Shown: positions 27,980 through 38,005, numbered from the stretch's first letter. The stretch is 64,000 bases of DNA from Methylophilus sp. 13 (GCF_015354335.1 NZ_JADKYR010000004.1:186001-250000), one strand, 5' to 3'. Made by a program: numbers and translations. The notes: generated by a model not told the origin, from the letters alone.

Positions 27980-29386
27980 TCAGAATGCGCCGCCCCCCAG
28001 GACTTTATATAAGGTCACCTGATTGGAGACTTCCGACAGCCTGACGCTGATAAGCGTCTGTTGCGCAGCGTAGTAGCTACGTTGTGCATCCAGTACTGTC
28101 AGGTAACTATCCAGGCCTTTCTCGAATCTGGCGCGAGATAGTACAAAGCTTCTTTGCGTGGCATTCACCTGCGCCGTTTGCGCCGACAATTGTTCTTCCA
28201 GCGTGGCACGTAATGCCAGCGCGTCAGAGACCTCTTTGAACGCGGTTTGAATCGCTTTTTCATATTGCGCCACGCTAATCTCCCGGCTGACTTCGGCAAC
28301 CTTCAGGTTGGCCTTGTTTAACCCACCATTGAAGATGGGCAGCACGATTTGCGGTGCAAAACTCCAGACATGGTTATTGCCGCTAAACAGGCTCCCCAAC
28401 TCCGGGCTGGCCAAACCGGCGGATGCCGTCAATGAAATGGTCGGAAAGAAGGCTGCTCTGGCCGCACCAATATTGGCGTTATTGGCCTGCAGCGTGCGCT
28501 CTGCTTCCAGCACGTCCGGCCTGTTCTGCAAGACCGTAGAGGGAAGGCCATCAGGCAGGCTGGCGGTTTGCGAGACGGCCTGCAAGTTGTTCACCTGTTC
28601 AAGATTGATATTCGGAGGCTCACCCACCAGTAGTGCCAGCGCGTTTCTATCCTGGTCTACCTGGGTCATATATTTGGCGACATTGACTCGGGCAGTCTCC
28701 ACGCTGGTTTCCACTTGCCGCAGCGTCAGCTCATTGATACTGCCCAAGGCCAGTTGCCGTTTACTCAAGTCGAAAGTCGCCTGTTGGGTGCGCAAGGTTT
28801 CCCGTGCCAGCGCCAGGCTTTCACTATCTGCGGCCAATGTCAGGTAGGCGTTCGCCACCTCAGACACCAGGCTGATCTGGGCGCTTCTCTTGGCCTCTTC
28901 TGTTGACAGGTATTGATACACGGCCTGATCGCGCAGGCTGCTGATGCGCCCGAAAAAGTCCATCTCATAGGAAGAGAATCCCAGGTTTGCCGAGTACTGG
29001 TGGCTGTTAAATGTCATGGGTCCGGTCGGCAAGTTCAGCATCATCCGTTGATTGGTCCCGCTGACCGTGCCATTTACCTTGGGAAACAGGGCCGCCCGCT
29101 GGATCTGATATTGGGCACGTGCCTTTTCGATATTGAGCGAGGCGACCCTTAAGTCACGGTTGTTTTCCAGCGCCTGCCGGATTAACTTTTTCAATTCGTT
29201 GTCGGTAAAAAACTGCTCCCAGCCCAATTCAGCCGAGAGTGTGTCTCCCGTCAGTTTTGCTTGGCCTGACGATGGCTGCCATTGTGCAGGAATCGGTGCG
29301 GTAGGCCTTTCATAGTTGGGTTGCATGTTGATGCAGCCTGCCAGCATCAAGCTGGCAATCACAATGGGATAGCGTGATTTATTCAT
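27980..29386 (-). CDS. Outer-membrane efflux lipoprotein (OprM/NodT family)
   Basis: TolC-like channel of an RND multidrug pump (468 aa). The signal peptide ends in a lipobox (LMLAGC), so it is lipid-anchored. Typical segments: NYERPTAPIPAQW, ALENNRDLRVASLNIEKARAQ, NRPDVLEAERTLQANNANIGAARAAFFPTISL. Last gene of the pump operon; GGAAT lies upstream of the ATG and the gap to the pump gene is 27 bases. Confidence 0.92.
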   Translation of the reverse strand: MNKSRYPIVIASLMLAGCINMQPNYERPTAPIPAQWQPSSGQAKLTGDTLSAELGWEQFFTDNELKKLIRQALENNRDLRVASLNIEKARAQYQIQRAALFPKVNGTVSGTNQRMMLNLPTGPMTFNSHQYSANLGFSSYEMDFFGRISSLRDQAVYQYLSTEEAKRSAQISLVSEVANAYLTLAADSESLALARETLRTQQATFDLSKRQLALGSINELTLRQVETSVETARVNVAKYMTQVDQDRNALALLVGEPPNINLEQVNNLQAVSQTASLPDGLPSTVLQNRPDVLEAERTLQANNANIGAARAAFFPTISLTASAGLASPELGSLFSGNNHVWSFAPQIVLPIFNGGLNKANLKVAEVSREISVAQYEKAIQTAFKEVSDALALRATLEEQLSAQTAQVNATQRSFVLSRARFEKGLDSYLTVLDAQRSYYAAQQTLISVRLSEVSNQVTLYKVLGGGAF

Positions 29387-29413
29387 GTTGGTTATTCCTT
29401 TTAATGAGCGACC

Positions 29414-32400
29414 TTAGCCTTTGAATACCCTGCGTACCGCCACGAAAAACAGCGGTACAAACAGGATGGCGAGTACGGTGGCTGTGAGCATGCCGCCAAT
29501 CACGCCTGTGCCCAGCGCATTTTGGGCGCCAGAGCCTGCGCCAGTCGAAATGGCAAGCGGCAGCACGCCAAGGATGAAGGCCAGCGATGTCATGATAATT
29601 GGCCGGAAGCGCAACCTTAACGCCTCTAATGTGGCCTCTGTCATCTCTTTGCCTTGCTCCATTTTTTCCTTCGCAAACTCTACAATCAGGATGGCATTCT
29701 TGGCAGACAGGCCTATGGTCAACAGCAAGCCAACCTGGAAATACACATCGTTTGAGAGTCCGCGCATGGACGCTGCAATCAAGGCGCCGACGACCCCCAG
29801 CGGCACCACCAGCATGACTGCAAATGGAATGGACCAACTCTCATACAATGCGGCGAGGCATAAAAACACAATCAGCAGGGATAAAGCATACAGCGCGGGG
29901 GCTTGTGAACCCGTCATGCGCTCCTGGTATGACAATCCTGTCCACTCGTAGCTGATGCCGGGAGGCAGGGTTGCCGCCAATGACTCCATGATGGCCATCG
30001 CCTCGCCGGTACTATGCCCGGGTGCCGGGGCGCCCAGAATTTCTACCGAGGATTGACCGTTATAGCGTTCCAGCTTGGGTGACCCATAAGCCCAGTGTGC
30101 GCTGGCGAATGAAGAAAATGGCACCATTTCACCGCTGGCATTTTTCACATACCACTGATCAAAATCCTTGGGTTCCATCCGTGCTGAAGTGGCCCCTTGC
30201 AGGTACACGCGCTTGACCCGGCCGCGGTCCATAAAGTCATTGACGTAAGTGCTCCCCCAGGCGGTGGAAAGCACTGAGTTGATATCCGCGAGGGAAATGC
30301 CCAGGGCACTGGCTTTGGCTTGATCAATATCCAGCTTGTATTCTGGTGAGTCTTCCTGCCCGTTTGGCCGCACCCCGACCAATGACCGATTCGCCGAGGC
30401 CATCCCCAGCAGCTGGTTGCGTGCCTGCATGAGGGCCTCATGCCCAAGGCCTGCCCGGTCTTGCAACTGGAGGTCAAAGCCCGAGGCATTCCCTAACTCG
30501 ACCACGGCTGGCGGGCCGAATGCAAAGACCATGGCTTCGTTAATGGTTGAGAATTTACCCATGGCTTTTCCGATCACCGCTGATATTTTCAGGTCAGGTC
30601 GTTTACGTTCTGACCAGTCTTTCAAGCTGACAAAGGCGAGCCCATTGTTCTGGCCACTCCCCGCAAAGCTGAAGCCAGACACCGTGAACACGGATGCAAC
30701 GGCCTCTTTTTGTTCGGCCAGGAAATGATGCTCTACCTTGTTTAGGACTGCCCGGGTGCGCTCTGTTGTTGCCCCGGCAGGCAAGATCACTTGCGTAAAC
30801 AGGATACCCTGGTCTTCATCAGGCAAGAAAGCCTGTGGCAAACGGACAAATAATAGCGCCATCACGACAACAATCAGTGCATAAATCAGTCCGTAGCGGC
30901 CAAGACGATGCAACATACGGGCAACCACGGATTGACTGCCCTGGGTGGTACGTTCCACCCCTCGATTAAATACCTTAAAAGCACCCGTCAACGGGTTGTG
31001 TGTCTTGGTGTGTGGTTTCAGTAAGGTGGCGCATAGGGCAGGCGTCAGAATCAGGGCTACCAGCACTGAGAGCACCATGGCCGATACGATTGTGATCGAG
31101 AATTGCCGGTAAATGACGCCGGTAGAGCCGCCGAAAAATGCCATGGGGACGAATACCGCCGAGAGCACAAGGGCGATGCCGATCAAGGCTCCACTAATTT
31201 GCGTCATGGAACGACTGGTGGCTTCCTTGGCAGACAGTCCCTCTTCGTGCATCACCCGTTCGACGTTCTCTACCACCACAATGGCATCGTCTACCAGCAG
31301 GCCAATCGCCAGTACCATGGCAAACATGGTCAGCGTATTGATCGAGTATCCGGTGGCGGACAACACGGCAAATGTCCCCAGCAGGACCACAGGCACGGCA
31401 ATGGTCGGGATGAGTGTGGCACGGATATTTTGCAGGAAAAGATACATCACCAGAAATACCAAGATGATGGCTTCTACCAGCGTTTTGATGACTTCCTCGA
31501 TGGAGACTTTGACAAAGGGGGTCGTGTCATACGGCATCACCGCCTTCATGCCCGCCGGGAAAAACTGTTCCAGCTCAAGCAGTTTAGCCTTGACGGCTTG
31601 AGCCGTTTCCAGCGCATTGGCGCCGGTTGCCAGCTTGATTGCCAGCCCTGTTGCCGGTTTGCCGTTATATTGAGCGACAACCTCATAGCTTTCGCCACCG
31701 AGTTCGATCTGGGCGACATCCTGCAATCTGACCGCAGCCCCATTGGCGGTGCTTTTTAATAAAATCTGCCCAAACTGCTCGGGTGTTTGCAAACGACTTT
31801 GCGCCGTCACCGTGGCATTTAATTCTTGCCCCTTTTTGGCAGGCATGCCACCGATTTGTCCTGCTGACACCTGGGCGTTCTGTGCTGTGATCGCCGCGCT
31901 GATTTCGGCAGGCGTCAGCCCAAAATTGTGCAGCTTGGCCGGATCCAGCCATATGCGCATGGCATATTTGGTCCCAAAAACCTGCGTATCGCCTACGCCA
32001 TTCACCCGGCTGATAATGTCCTGGACATTCGACCCGACATAGTCCCCCAGATCGATGCTCGACATGCTGTTGTCTTCTGAGATAAACGCAGCCACCATGA
32101 GGAAGTTATTGGAAGCTTTGGCGACCTGCACGCCTTGTTTTTGCACATCCTGCGGCAGCAGCGGGGTAGCCAGCGCGAGCTTGTTCTGGACCTGTACCTG
32201 TGCAATATCCGGGTCGGTTCCCGCGTCAAAGGTCAGTGTAATGGTGACGCTGCCTGAAGCGTCGCTGGTCGACGACATATAGGTCAGGTGGTCTATCCCT
32301 TTCATTTTTTGCTCGATCACCTGCGTGACGCTGTCTTCCACCGCTTTGGCCGAGGCGCCCGGGTAAGTGGTCGTGATGGAGATCGCAGGCGGTGCAATCA

Positions 32401-32509
32401 TCGGGTATTGCGCAATCGGTAATGACCGGATCGCGAGTATGCCTGCCAGCATGATCACGATCGCAATCACCCAGGCAAAAATAGGGCGGTCAATAAAAAA
32501 TTTAGACAT
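29414..32509 (-). CDS. Multidrug RND transporter, AcrB/MexB type
   Basis: HAE1-family proton/drug antiporter (1031 aa). Recognisable from [20 protein letters not shown], the [24 protein letters not shown] transmembrane-4 region with the paired aspartates, and [16 protein letters not shown] near the end. Two blocks of helices and large periplasmic pore domains match the family. It works with the adaptor upstream and the lipoprotein channel downstream. GGGAG lies upstream of the ATG. Confidence 0.95.
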   Translation of the reverse strand: MSKFFIDRPIFAWVIAIVIMLAGILAIRSLPIAQYPMIAPPAISITTTYPGASAKAVEDSVTQVIEQKMKGIDHLTYMSSTSDASGSVTITLTFDAGTDPDIAQVQVQNKLALATPLLPQDVQKQGVQVAKASNNFLMVAAFISEDNSMSSIDLGDYVGSNVQDIISRVNGVGDTQVFGTKYAMRIWLDPAKLHNFGLTPAEISAAITAQNAQVSAGQIGGMPAKKGQELNATVTAQSRLQTPEQFGQILLKSTANGAAVRLQDVAQIELGGESYEVVAQYNGKPATGLAIKLATGANALETAQAVKAKLLELEQFFPAGMKAVMPYDTTPFVKVSIEEVIKTLVEAIILVFLVMYLFLQNIRATLIPTIAVPVVLLGTFAVLSATGYSINTLTMFAMVLAIGLLVDDAIVVVENVERVMHEEGLSAKEATSRSMTQISGALIGIALVLSAVFVPMAFFGGSTGVIYRQFSITIVSAMVLSVLVALILTPALCATLLKPHTKTHNPLTGAFKVFNRGVERTTQGSQSVVARMLHRLGRYGLIYALIVVVMALLFVRLPQAFLPDEDQGILFTQVILPAGATTERTRAVLNKVEHHFLAEQKEAVASVFTVSGFSFAGSGQNNGLAFVSLKDWSERKRPDLKISAVIGKAMGKFSTINEAMVFAFGPPAVVELGNASGFDLQLQDRAGLGHEALMQARNQLLGMASANRSLVGVRPNGQEDSPEYKLDIDQAKASALGISLADINSVLSTAWGSTYVNDFMDRGRVKRVYLQGATSARMEPKDFDQWYVKNASGEMVPFSSFASAHWAYGSPKLERYNGQSSVEILGAPAPGHSTGEAMAIMESLAATLPPGISYEWTGLSYQERMTGSQAPALYALSLLIVFLCLAALYESWSIPFAVMLVVPLGVVGALIAASMRGLSNDVYFQVGLLLTIGLSAKNAILIVEFAKEKMEQGKEMTEATLEALRLRFRPIIMTSLAFILGVLPLAISTGAGSGAQNALGTGVIGGMLTATVLAILFVPLFFVAVRRVFKG

Positions 32510-32518
32510 GATGACTCC

Positions 32519-33694
32519 CTATATTGGCTTGGTTGTGCGGCTTTTGTCGGTCGACACAATTTTTACCGGCATTCCAGGCCGTATTTTTTGCAGCCCATTC
32601 ACTACCAGCCTGTCGCCTGCATTCAGGCCCTGGCGTACCACCCATTGGCCATCCAGCGTCTTGTCCGCCTGAATATTCCTGAGTTGCACCTTGCTATCCT
32701 TGTCCAGCACATACACGACAGGGTCCCCTTTGGCGTCGCGACTCACGCTACGTTGTGGCACCAGGATGGCGGTTTCTGCAACGCCTTGTTCCAGGACTGC
32801 GCGCACATACATGCCCGGTAAGAGTACGCCTTTGGGGTTGGGGAATATGGCCCGCAGCGACACGGTGCCTGTCGACTGGCTCACGGTAATGTCTGCAAAT
32901 GCCAGCTTGCCAGTCAGTGCATAGGTACTGCCATCCTCAAGGACGAGTTTCACTTCGGCCTGGTTTTCTCCTGCCTTCTTGAGGCGGCCACTCTCCCAGT
33001 CATGGCGCAGCCGCAACAGATCAGCGCTAGACTGGGTCACATCGACATAAATGGGATCAAGCTGCTGGATATTGGTCAGCATGGTTTCCTGGTTCGCAAT
33101 CACCAGGGCGCCCGGTGTAATGTTCGATTTCGCCACCCGTCCAGAAATCGGCGCCAGCACGCTGGTATATGCCAGGTTGATTTTTGCTATTTGCAATGCG
33201 GCCTTCGCCAAATCTACCTCTGCCTGCGCCTGATCCAGCGCTGATTGCGCATCCTCTAAATCCTGCTTGCTCACGGCTTGTATGCTCGCCAGCTCGTGAT
33301 AACGCTCAGCCTTGCTTTTTGCAGCCACAAGATTCGCCTGGGCTTTATTCAGGCTTGCCTGCGCACTGTCTAATGAAGCCTTGTATGTGGAAGGGTCAAT
33401 TTGGTACAGCTGTTGGCCCGCCTTGACATCTGTCCCTTCGGTGAACAGGCGTTTTTGCAAAATACCACTGACCTGCGGCCGGATCTCCGAAACCAGAAAG
33501 GGGGAAGTGCGCCCAGGTAACTCGGTTTTCAGGTTAACCGATTGTGGCTGGAGGTTGATGACTTCCACTTCTGCTGGCGGAGGGGCTGCCGGTGCAGGGG
33601 CAGCGCCCTGATGGCAACTGGTAAGTAATTCACATAAAGCGAGCAATACCGGAAATGCCGTCGCCAAACGCATGGTCTGTAATGTTGGTTTCAT
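32519..33694 (-). CDS. RND periplasmic adaptor, AcrA/MexA type
   Basis: Membrane-fusion lipoprotein (391 aa) with a lipobox-like LLTSC near residue 27. Lipoyl-type half motifs occur at LPGRTSPFLVSEIRPQVSGI and VLAPISGRVAKSNITPG, with a coiled-coil hairpin between. The ending has the AcrA-type VNGLQKIRPGMPV. First gene of the pump operon. The AGGAG ribosome site is strong. A palindromic operator lies 60-100 bases upstream, shared with the divergent regulator. Confidence 0.93.
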   Translation of the reverse strand: MKPTLQTMRLATAFPVLLALCELLTSCHQGAAPAPAAPPPAEVEVINLQPQSVNLKTELPGRTSPFLVSEIRPQVSGILQKRLFTEGTDVKAGQQLYQIDPSTYKASLDSAQASLNKAQANLVAAKSKAERYHELASIQAVSKQDLEDAQSALDQAQAEVDLAKAALQIAKINLAYTSVLAPISGRVAKSNITPGALVIANQETMLTNIQQLDPIYVDVTQSSADLLRLRHDWESGRLKKAGENQAEVKLVLEDGSTYALTGKLAFADITVSQSTGTVSLRAIFPNPKGVLLPGMYVRAVLEQGVAETAILVPQRSVSRDAKGDPVVYVLDKDSKVQLRNIQADKTLDGQWVVRQGLNAGDRLVVNGLQKIRPGMPVKIVSTDKSRTTKPI

Positions 33695-33751
33695 AGGATT
33701 CTCCTTTTAAGTACCGCCATGAAAATTGGTTTTTTTCAGGTTGCCTTAAAT

Positions 33752-33798
33752 TAGATTGAGTATTCATTCTAGATTGAATGATCATTCTAATATAGAAT
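33752..33798. promoter_or_regulatory. Operator of nested palindromes for the TetR-family regulator
   Basis: Three overlapping perfect inverted repeats lie between the divergent regulator and pump genes: TCATTC-N6-GAATGA (33764-33781), GAATGATCATTC (33776-33787) and ATTCTA-ATA-TAGAAT (33784-33798). TAGATTGA is also repeated directly at 33752 and 33770. This is the expected place and form of a TetR-family binding site. Confidence 0.75.
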
Positions 33799-33841
33799 AC
33801 TAAAAAAGCAACTTTTATTTTTAATGATGACAGGAGAAGTC

Positions 33842-34468
33842 ATGTCCCTCTCGAACATACAGAACAGCCGTGCGGACCTCCGGCGCAACCAGGTGCTGAC
33901 GGCCGCGACTGAGTGCTTTAGAAACCAGGGCTTTCATGGCACCAGCATGTCCCAGATATCCAAAGCCTCGGGCATGAGTGTTGGGCACATCTATCATTAC
34001 TTTGAGAATAAAGAGGCCATTATTGAGGCGATCGTGGAAAAAGATTTGCTCAAAATACTCAATGTTGCTAACCGCGTTGAGCAAAACCGGGGCGACGGTG
34101 ATATCTTTGATGCCCTGATTGCTGACGTTGAAACGACTGCGATGGATACTTTCTATGATCCAGATGCGCCCTTATTGCTGGAGGTGATTGCCGAGGCCGC
34201 ACGCAATCCCAAAATTGCCAATATCATCCGCCGCGCAGAAGCCACGGCCATGGAAAGTATCAAAAGTTATTTTCGTAAAGGAATGATGCAACGGCAAATG
34301 AACATCTCAGAAGAGGCGCTAGATACCGCTTGTAATTTGATAGCTTCTTTGTTTGAAGGCTTTACTATCCGGTTAATCAGGAATCCTGACCTTTCACTGA
34401 AACGTACTATCCCGATGTTAGGCAGGACGATTCGGTATGTTCTGGAGCACGAGTTAAATGCCAGCTAA
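33842..34468 (+). CDS. TetR/AcrR-family transcriptional repressor
   Basis: A 208-aa regulator with the N-terminal helix-turn-helix (VLTAATECFRNQGFHGTSMSQISKASGMSVGHIYHYFENKEAI) and a ligand-binding helical C-terminal domain. It is divergent from the AcrAB-OprM-type operon and surely controls it, probably repressing both directions until a drug-like ligand binds. ATG at 33842 is chosen because AGGAG precedes it; two ATGs six and seven codons earlier lack a ribosome site. Confidence 0.92.
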   Translation: MSLSNIQNSRADLRRNQVLTAATECFRNQGFHGTSMSQISKASGMSVGHIYHYFENKEAIIEAIVEKDLLKILNVANRVEQNRGDGDIFDALIADVETTAMDTFYDPDAPLLLEVIAEAARNPKIANIIRRAEATAMESIKSYFRKGMMQRQMNISEEALDTACNLIASLFEGFTIRLIRNPDLSLKRTIPMLGRTIRYVLEHELNAS

Positions 34469-34596
34469 CAAGTAGGATGGTTAAAAGTAACTGTGTTTTT
34501 AGAGATTAGACAAGCGCTGAGAGTTGCTTTTGGCTCACTTGCGCGCGCGGAGAAGATCGTGATTGGCAAGAGTGATGTTTGCCAAAAGCGGGCAAT

Positions 34597-34624
34597 AAAA
34601 AAGGGGCTGATAGCCCCTTTTTTT
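34597..34624. terminator. Bidirectional terminator, regulator/bfd
   Basis: AAAAAAGGGGCT GAT AGCCCCTTTTTTT forms a GC-rich stem with an A-run before it and a T-run after it, between two convergent genes. Confidence 0.92.
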
Positions 34625-34638
34625 GAAACTGTATGTAA

Positions 34639-34866
34639 TCAGGCGGCGCCTAATTGTACAGGTGTTAACTGGATCAGTTTTTTAACCAGGCCCGGATGCT
34701 GTTCTGCATGCGCCTCTTTCAGGCAGGCTTTGGCACAGCTGGCACATTTGCCGCATTCTGCCCCTACGCCCAGTTGATCTTTCAAATGCTTGACGGTTTT
34801 TGCGCCATTCTTCACTGCTTGATGAATCTGTCGCTCTGTCACTGCATTACACACGCAAACGTACAT
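34639..34866 (-). CDS. bfd: Bacterioferritin-associated ferredoxin
   Basis: A 75-aa [2Fe-2S] protein that passes electrons to bacterioferritin heme to release stored iron. It has the BFD pattern: Cys4 and Cys6 in MYVCVCN, then Cys38 and Cys41 in AECGKC. ATG at 34866 follows a GAGG site; an in-frame ATG seven codons earlier is not conserved. A perfect Fur palindrome overlaps the promoter region, so it should be induced under iron limitation. The bacterioferritin genes lie just upstream on the same strand, past a terminator. Confidence 0.93.
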   Translation of the reverse strand: MYVCVCNAVTERQIHQAVKNGAKTVKHLKDQLGVGAECGKCASCAKACLKEAHAEQHPGLVKKLIQLTPVQLGAA

Positions 34867-34888
34867 ATTGCCTCTAATTAAGTTCACT

Positions 34889-34907
34889 AATGATAATTAT
34901 TATCATT
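34889..34907. promoter_or_regulatory. Fur box upstream of bfd
   Basis: AATGATAAT T ATTATCATT is a perfect 9-1-9 palindrome close to the Fur consensus (GATAATGATAATCATTATC). It lies 23 bases before the bfd start codon. Confidence 0.88.
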
Positions 34908-34948
34908 TAATGTGACTTTGTCAAGCGGCATATGGTTCCTTGCAGCCA

Positions 34949-34974
34949 TAAAAAAAGCCGCTTTCGCGGCTTAA
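34949..34974 (-). terminator. Intrinsic terminator after the bacterioferritin genes
   Basis: On the minus strand AAGCCGC GAAA GCGGCTT is followed by a T-run, 28 bases after the bacterioferritin stop. It separates the bacterioferritin operon from bfd. Confidence 0.88.
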
Positions 34975-35001
34975 TTCAATGATTCACTGGCATGTATCCA
35001 G

Positions 35002-35478
35002 CTAATCAGACTCAATCTGTGATTGCAGGTAGTTCGGCAGGGTCACGTCTTCGATCAGGCTTTGCTGGGTTTCCAGCCAGTCTATGGCTTCTTCACACGC
35101 TTCAAGCAACTCGGTCAACAAGTCGCGTGTGACGTAATCTTGCAGTTTCTCGGCTTCGGCAATCGCCTCTACCAGTTGCGGGCGCTGCACTTCTTTTTCA
35201 AAGCTCAGGTCGCCCTGCAGACATTCCACCACCTCTTCGCCTATGAGTAACTTGCCCAGATTTTGCAGGTTAGGCAGGCCATCCAGAAAAAGAATGCGTT
35301 CAATCACCTCGTCCGCTTCTTTCATGACGCGGATGGATTGTTTGTACTGGTAGTCATTCAGTCGCTCGAGCCCCCATTTTTTGAACATGCGCGCATGCAA
35401 AAAATATTGGTTGATCGACGTCAGTTGGTTTTTAAGCACCTTGTTCAAGGTGGTAATGATTTGTTTATCGCCTTGCAT
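35002..35478 (-). CDS. Bacterioferritin subunit, heme-type without ferroxidase centre
   Basis: A 158-aa bacterioferritin. It keeps the heme-ligand Met (Met52, in SIRVMKEAD) and the start [13 protein letters not shown]. Several di-iron ligands of the E. coli protein are replaced: Glu18 is Gln, Glu51 is Val, His54 is Glu and His130 is Ala. It therefore should not oxidise iron alone and probably co-assembles with the partner encoded just upstream. This division of labour is known from paired bacterioferritins such as those of Neisseria. AAGGAG precedes the ATG; the gap to the partner gene is 12 bases. Confidence 0.9.
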   Translation of the reverse strand: MQGDKQIITTLNKVLKNQLTSINQYFLHARMFKKWGLERLNDYQYKQSIRVMKEADEVIERILFLDGLPNLQNLGKLLIGEEVVECLQGDLSFEKEVQRPQLVEAIAEAEKLQDYVTRDLLTELLEACEEAIDWLETQQSLIEDVTLPNYLQSQIESD

Positions 35479-35490
35479 GCGTGATACTCC

Positions 35491-35979
35491 TTATGCGGCA
35501 GAAGGGCTGCTGCCCATTTGGCTCTGGCAGTAGTTTTCGATACCCACCAGTTTGATCAGATTTAGCTGTTTTTCCAGCCAGTAGGCGTGGTCCATTTCGG
35601 TATCTTCGAGTTGCACCAGCAACATTTCGCGGGTGACGTAATCTTGCGCTTGTTCACAGGCTTCCATGGCCTTTTTCAGGTGTTTGACCACGGTGTATTC
35701 CAACGCCAGGTCAGACTCCAGCATGGATTTCACATCCTTGCCAATATTCAGTGATTCACGCTTGGCCAGATTGGGTTTGCCTTCGAGGAACAGAATGCGC
35801 TGTATCAAGGCACGTGCATGTTCGCGTTCGTGCAGCGATTCATGCAGGCTATGCTCTGCCAGGCTGCCCAGGCCCATATCGGCATACATTTCACCGTGAA
35901 TCAGGTATTGATCGGTGGCGGACAACTCGCCTGCCAGCAAGTCGTTCAGTATCTCTATGATTTTTTTGTCGCCCTTCAT
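35491..35979 (-). CDS. Bacterioferritin subunit, ferroxidase type without heme Met
   Basis: A 162-aa bacterioferritin with intact di-iron ligands (Glu18 in AGELSA, Glu51 and His54 in HEREHA, Glu127 and His130 in TEMDHAYW). The heme-ligand Met52 is replaced by Arg. It complements the downstream subunit, which has the reverse pattern, so a mixed 24-mer storing iron is expected. ATG at 35979 follows AAGGAG; an ATG five codons earlier lacks one. Confidence 0.9.
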   Translation of the reverse strand: MKGDKKIIEILNDLLAGELSATDQYLIHGEMYADMGLGSLAEHSLHESLHEREHARALIQRILFLEGKPNLAKRESLNIGKDVKSMLESDLALEYTVVKHLKKAMEACEQAQDYVTREMLLVQLEDTEMDHAYWLEKQLNLIKLVGIENYCQSQMGSSPSAA

Positions 35980-36143
35980 GACGGCTCCTTGCACGTTTCA
36001 GATGCTAGCCATCATACAGTAAAAATAAATTGATGCAATTGAAATTTTTATGTAACTATTTGATTTTAAATGATATTTTAAATAGAAACATAAATGACAA
36101 TCGTTCTTGATGCGCTTGGGGTGAATCATTCCAGTCAGCGAGG

Positions 36144-36734
36144 CTATAACAGCAACGAGAGGTCATGCGCAATATTCTCTGGCTTCTCGCCATAGCCCTC
36201 GTAAATACGCGGTGCGCCAGTCTTATCAAACACATACAAGCCTGCGCTGTGGTCCATAGTGTATCCCGATTTGCCCGGCTCGCTGACTTTGGCGGCATAC
36301 ACCTTATATTCGCTCAAATTGGCCGCCACTTCAGCCGGGGTGCCGCGCAAGCCAATAAAGCGCGCATCAAAGCCGGGGACAAACTGCGCCAATACCGCTT
36401 GCGTGTCGCGCTCCGGGTCCACCGTCACAAACAGCACCTGTACATCGTTGGATTTTTCACCCAGTAATTGCATCGTCTTTTTCAGGTCGGTCATGGTAGT
36501 GGGGCAAACATCCGGGCAATGCGTGTAACCAAAAAACATCACCACGACCTTGCCTTTAAAGTCGCTCATATGACGCAATTTGCCCGTGTGATCGGTGAGA
36601 GACAGCGGCTGCCCAAACTGGGTACCAGTCAGGTCGGTGCCAATAAAGCGGGCAGAGGGCCCTTGCTGGCAAGCCACCAGCAGCATGCTCAATAGCGAGA
36701 ACACCAGATAAAGCCACTTAAATCGCACAGGCAT
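36144..36734 (-). CDS. SCO1/SenC copper chaperone lipoprotein
   Basis: Thioredoxin-fold protein that delivers copper to the CuA site of cytochrome c oxidase (196 aa). The lipobox LLVAC at residues 18-22 predicts a lipoprotein on the periplasmic side. Copper ligands are complete: Cys73 and Cys77 in THCPDVCP and His162 in MDHSAG. The oxidase operon it would serve lies about 18 kb downstream in the same window. Confidence 0.93.
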   Translation of the reverse strand: MPVRFKWLYLVFSLLSMLLVACQQGPSARFIGTDLTGTQFGQPLSLTDHTGKLRHMSDFKGKVVVMFFGYTHCPDVCPTTMTDLKKTMQLLGEKSNDVQVLFVTVDPERDTQAVLAQFVPGFDARFIGLRGTPAEVAANLSEYKVYAAKVSEPGKSGYTMDHSAGLYVFDKTGAPRIYEGYGEKPENIAHDLSLLL

Positions 36735-36846
36735 GCAAAAAATCCTTGTAAATCATCATTGAAATGGATTCTAGCATAGGCGAAAAGGGCGCAGATTAGT
36801 TTACAATACTGGTTTTTGATGACTGACGGATTAAAGGCGAGTTTAA

Positions 36847-37782
36847 ATGGCAATACCGAGTTCGATGGCAGACCGTGACGGCGTTATCTGGTACGACGGC
36901 AAAATGGTCAACTGGCGTGACGCCACCACCCATGTATTAACCCACACCCTGCACTACGGTATGGGCGTGTTTGAAGGGGTGCGTGCCTACAAGACTGACA
37001 AGGGGACCGCGATTTTCCGCCTGAAAGAGCATACTGACCGTTTGTTCCGCAGTGCGCATATCCTCGGCATGAAAATGCCGTTTGATAAAGCGACCATCTC
37101 CGAAGCGCAAAGAGCTGCCGTGCGTGAGAATAATCTCGACTCTGGCTATCTGCGCCCAATGGCGTTTTATGGTGCAGAGGCCATGGGCATTTCTGCTAAA
37201 ACCTTATCTACCCACGTCATTGTTGCCGCCTGGAGCTGGGGTGCTTACATGGGCGAAGAGGCGATTACCAAAGGCATTCGCGTAAAAACGTCTTCTTTTG
37301 CGCGTCACCACGTCAACATCACCATGTGTAAAGCCAAAGCCAACGGCAACTATATGAACAGCATTCTGGCACACCAGGAAGCGGCGCAGGATGGTTACCA
37401 GGAAGCGCTGTTGCTGGATGTGGACGGTTTCGTGGCTGAAGGTTCCGGTGAAAACATTTTCATCATCCGTAACGGCAAGCTGTACACGCCAGACCTGACC
37501 TCTGCGCTGGAAGGCATTACCCGTGACACCATCATTCACCTGGCCAAAGAAGAGCTGGGCCTGGAAGTGATTGAAAAACGCATTACGCGTGACGAAGTCT
37601 ACAGCGCTGACGAAGCCTTCTTCACTGGCACCGCTGCTGAAGTGACGCCTATTCGTGAACTGGATAACCGCGCCATTGGCGAAGGCATCCGTGGCCCGAT
37701 CACCGAGAAACTGCAAAGTATGTATTTCGATGTGGTTAAAGGGAAAAACGCCAAGTACGCTCACTGGCTGACCCTGGTTTAA
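36847..37782 (+). CDS. ilvE: Branched-chain amino acid aminotransferase
   Basis: PLP enzyme catalysing the last step in leucine, isoleucine and valine synthesis (311 aa). It has DGVIWYDGKMVNWRDA, THTLHYGMGVFEGVRAY, HVNITMCKAKANGNYMNSILA with the cofactor lysine, and AEGSGENIFIIRNGKLYTP. An AAAGGCGAG ribosome site lies before the ATG. The zinc-finger gene follows 31 bases later. Confidence 0.95.
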   Translation: MAIPSSMADRDGVIWYDGKMVNWRDATTHVLTHTLHYGMGVFEGVRAYKTDKGTAIFRLKEHTDRLFRSAHILGMKMPFDKATISEAQRAAVRENNLDSGYLRPMAFYGAEAMGISAKTLSTHVIVAAWSWGAYMGEEAITKGIRVKTSSFARHHVNITMCKAKANGNYMNSILAHQEAAQDGYQEALLLDVDGFVAEGSGENIFIIRNGKLYTPDLTSALEGITRDTIIHLAKEELGLEVIEKRITRDEVYSADEAFFTGTAAEVTPIRELDNRAIGEGIRGPITEKLQSMYFDVVKGKNAKYAHWLTLV

Positions 37783-37813
37783 TGAATTGTTGCCTGTTTG
37801 CTGGAGAGTTTGA

Positions 37814-38002
37814 ATGTCTGATGTCAAAGAGTTTGAAGTAGACGGCAAAGACTTGCCATTGCATTGCCCAACCAAAGAAGTTGCTTTGTGGGCATCACAT
37901 CCAAGAGTGTTTCTGGATGTGGCGAAAACGGGGCAGGTGTCTTGCCCGTACTGCGGGACGAAATACCGATTGAAACCCGGCACACAGGTGCATCACCATT
38001 AA
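37814..38002 (+). CDS. Small CHCC zinc-finger protein
   Basis: A 62-aa protein of the zf-CHCC family, related to the zinc-binding part of the mitochondrial complex I subunit NDUFS6. Putative ligands: Cys and His in the PLHCP/HPRVF region, and CPYCG near residue 45. The tail ends in three His. In betaproteobacteria it commonly follows ilvE, as here. Function is not established. A ribosome site GGAGAG precedes the ATG and a strong terminator follows. Confidence 0.88.
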   Translation: MSDVKEFEVDGKDLPLHCPTKEVALWASHPRVFLDVAKTGQVSCPYCGTKYRLKPGTQVHHH

Positions 38003-38005
38003 GTC

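Noticed and set aside
36000-36143. AT-rich stretch upstream of the bacterioferritin genes with AATGACAATCGTT resembling half a Fur site
   Set aside because: Only one half matches; no palindrome as good as that before bfd.
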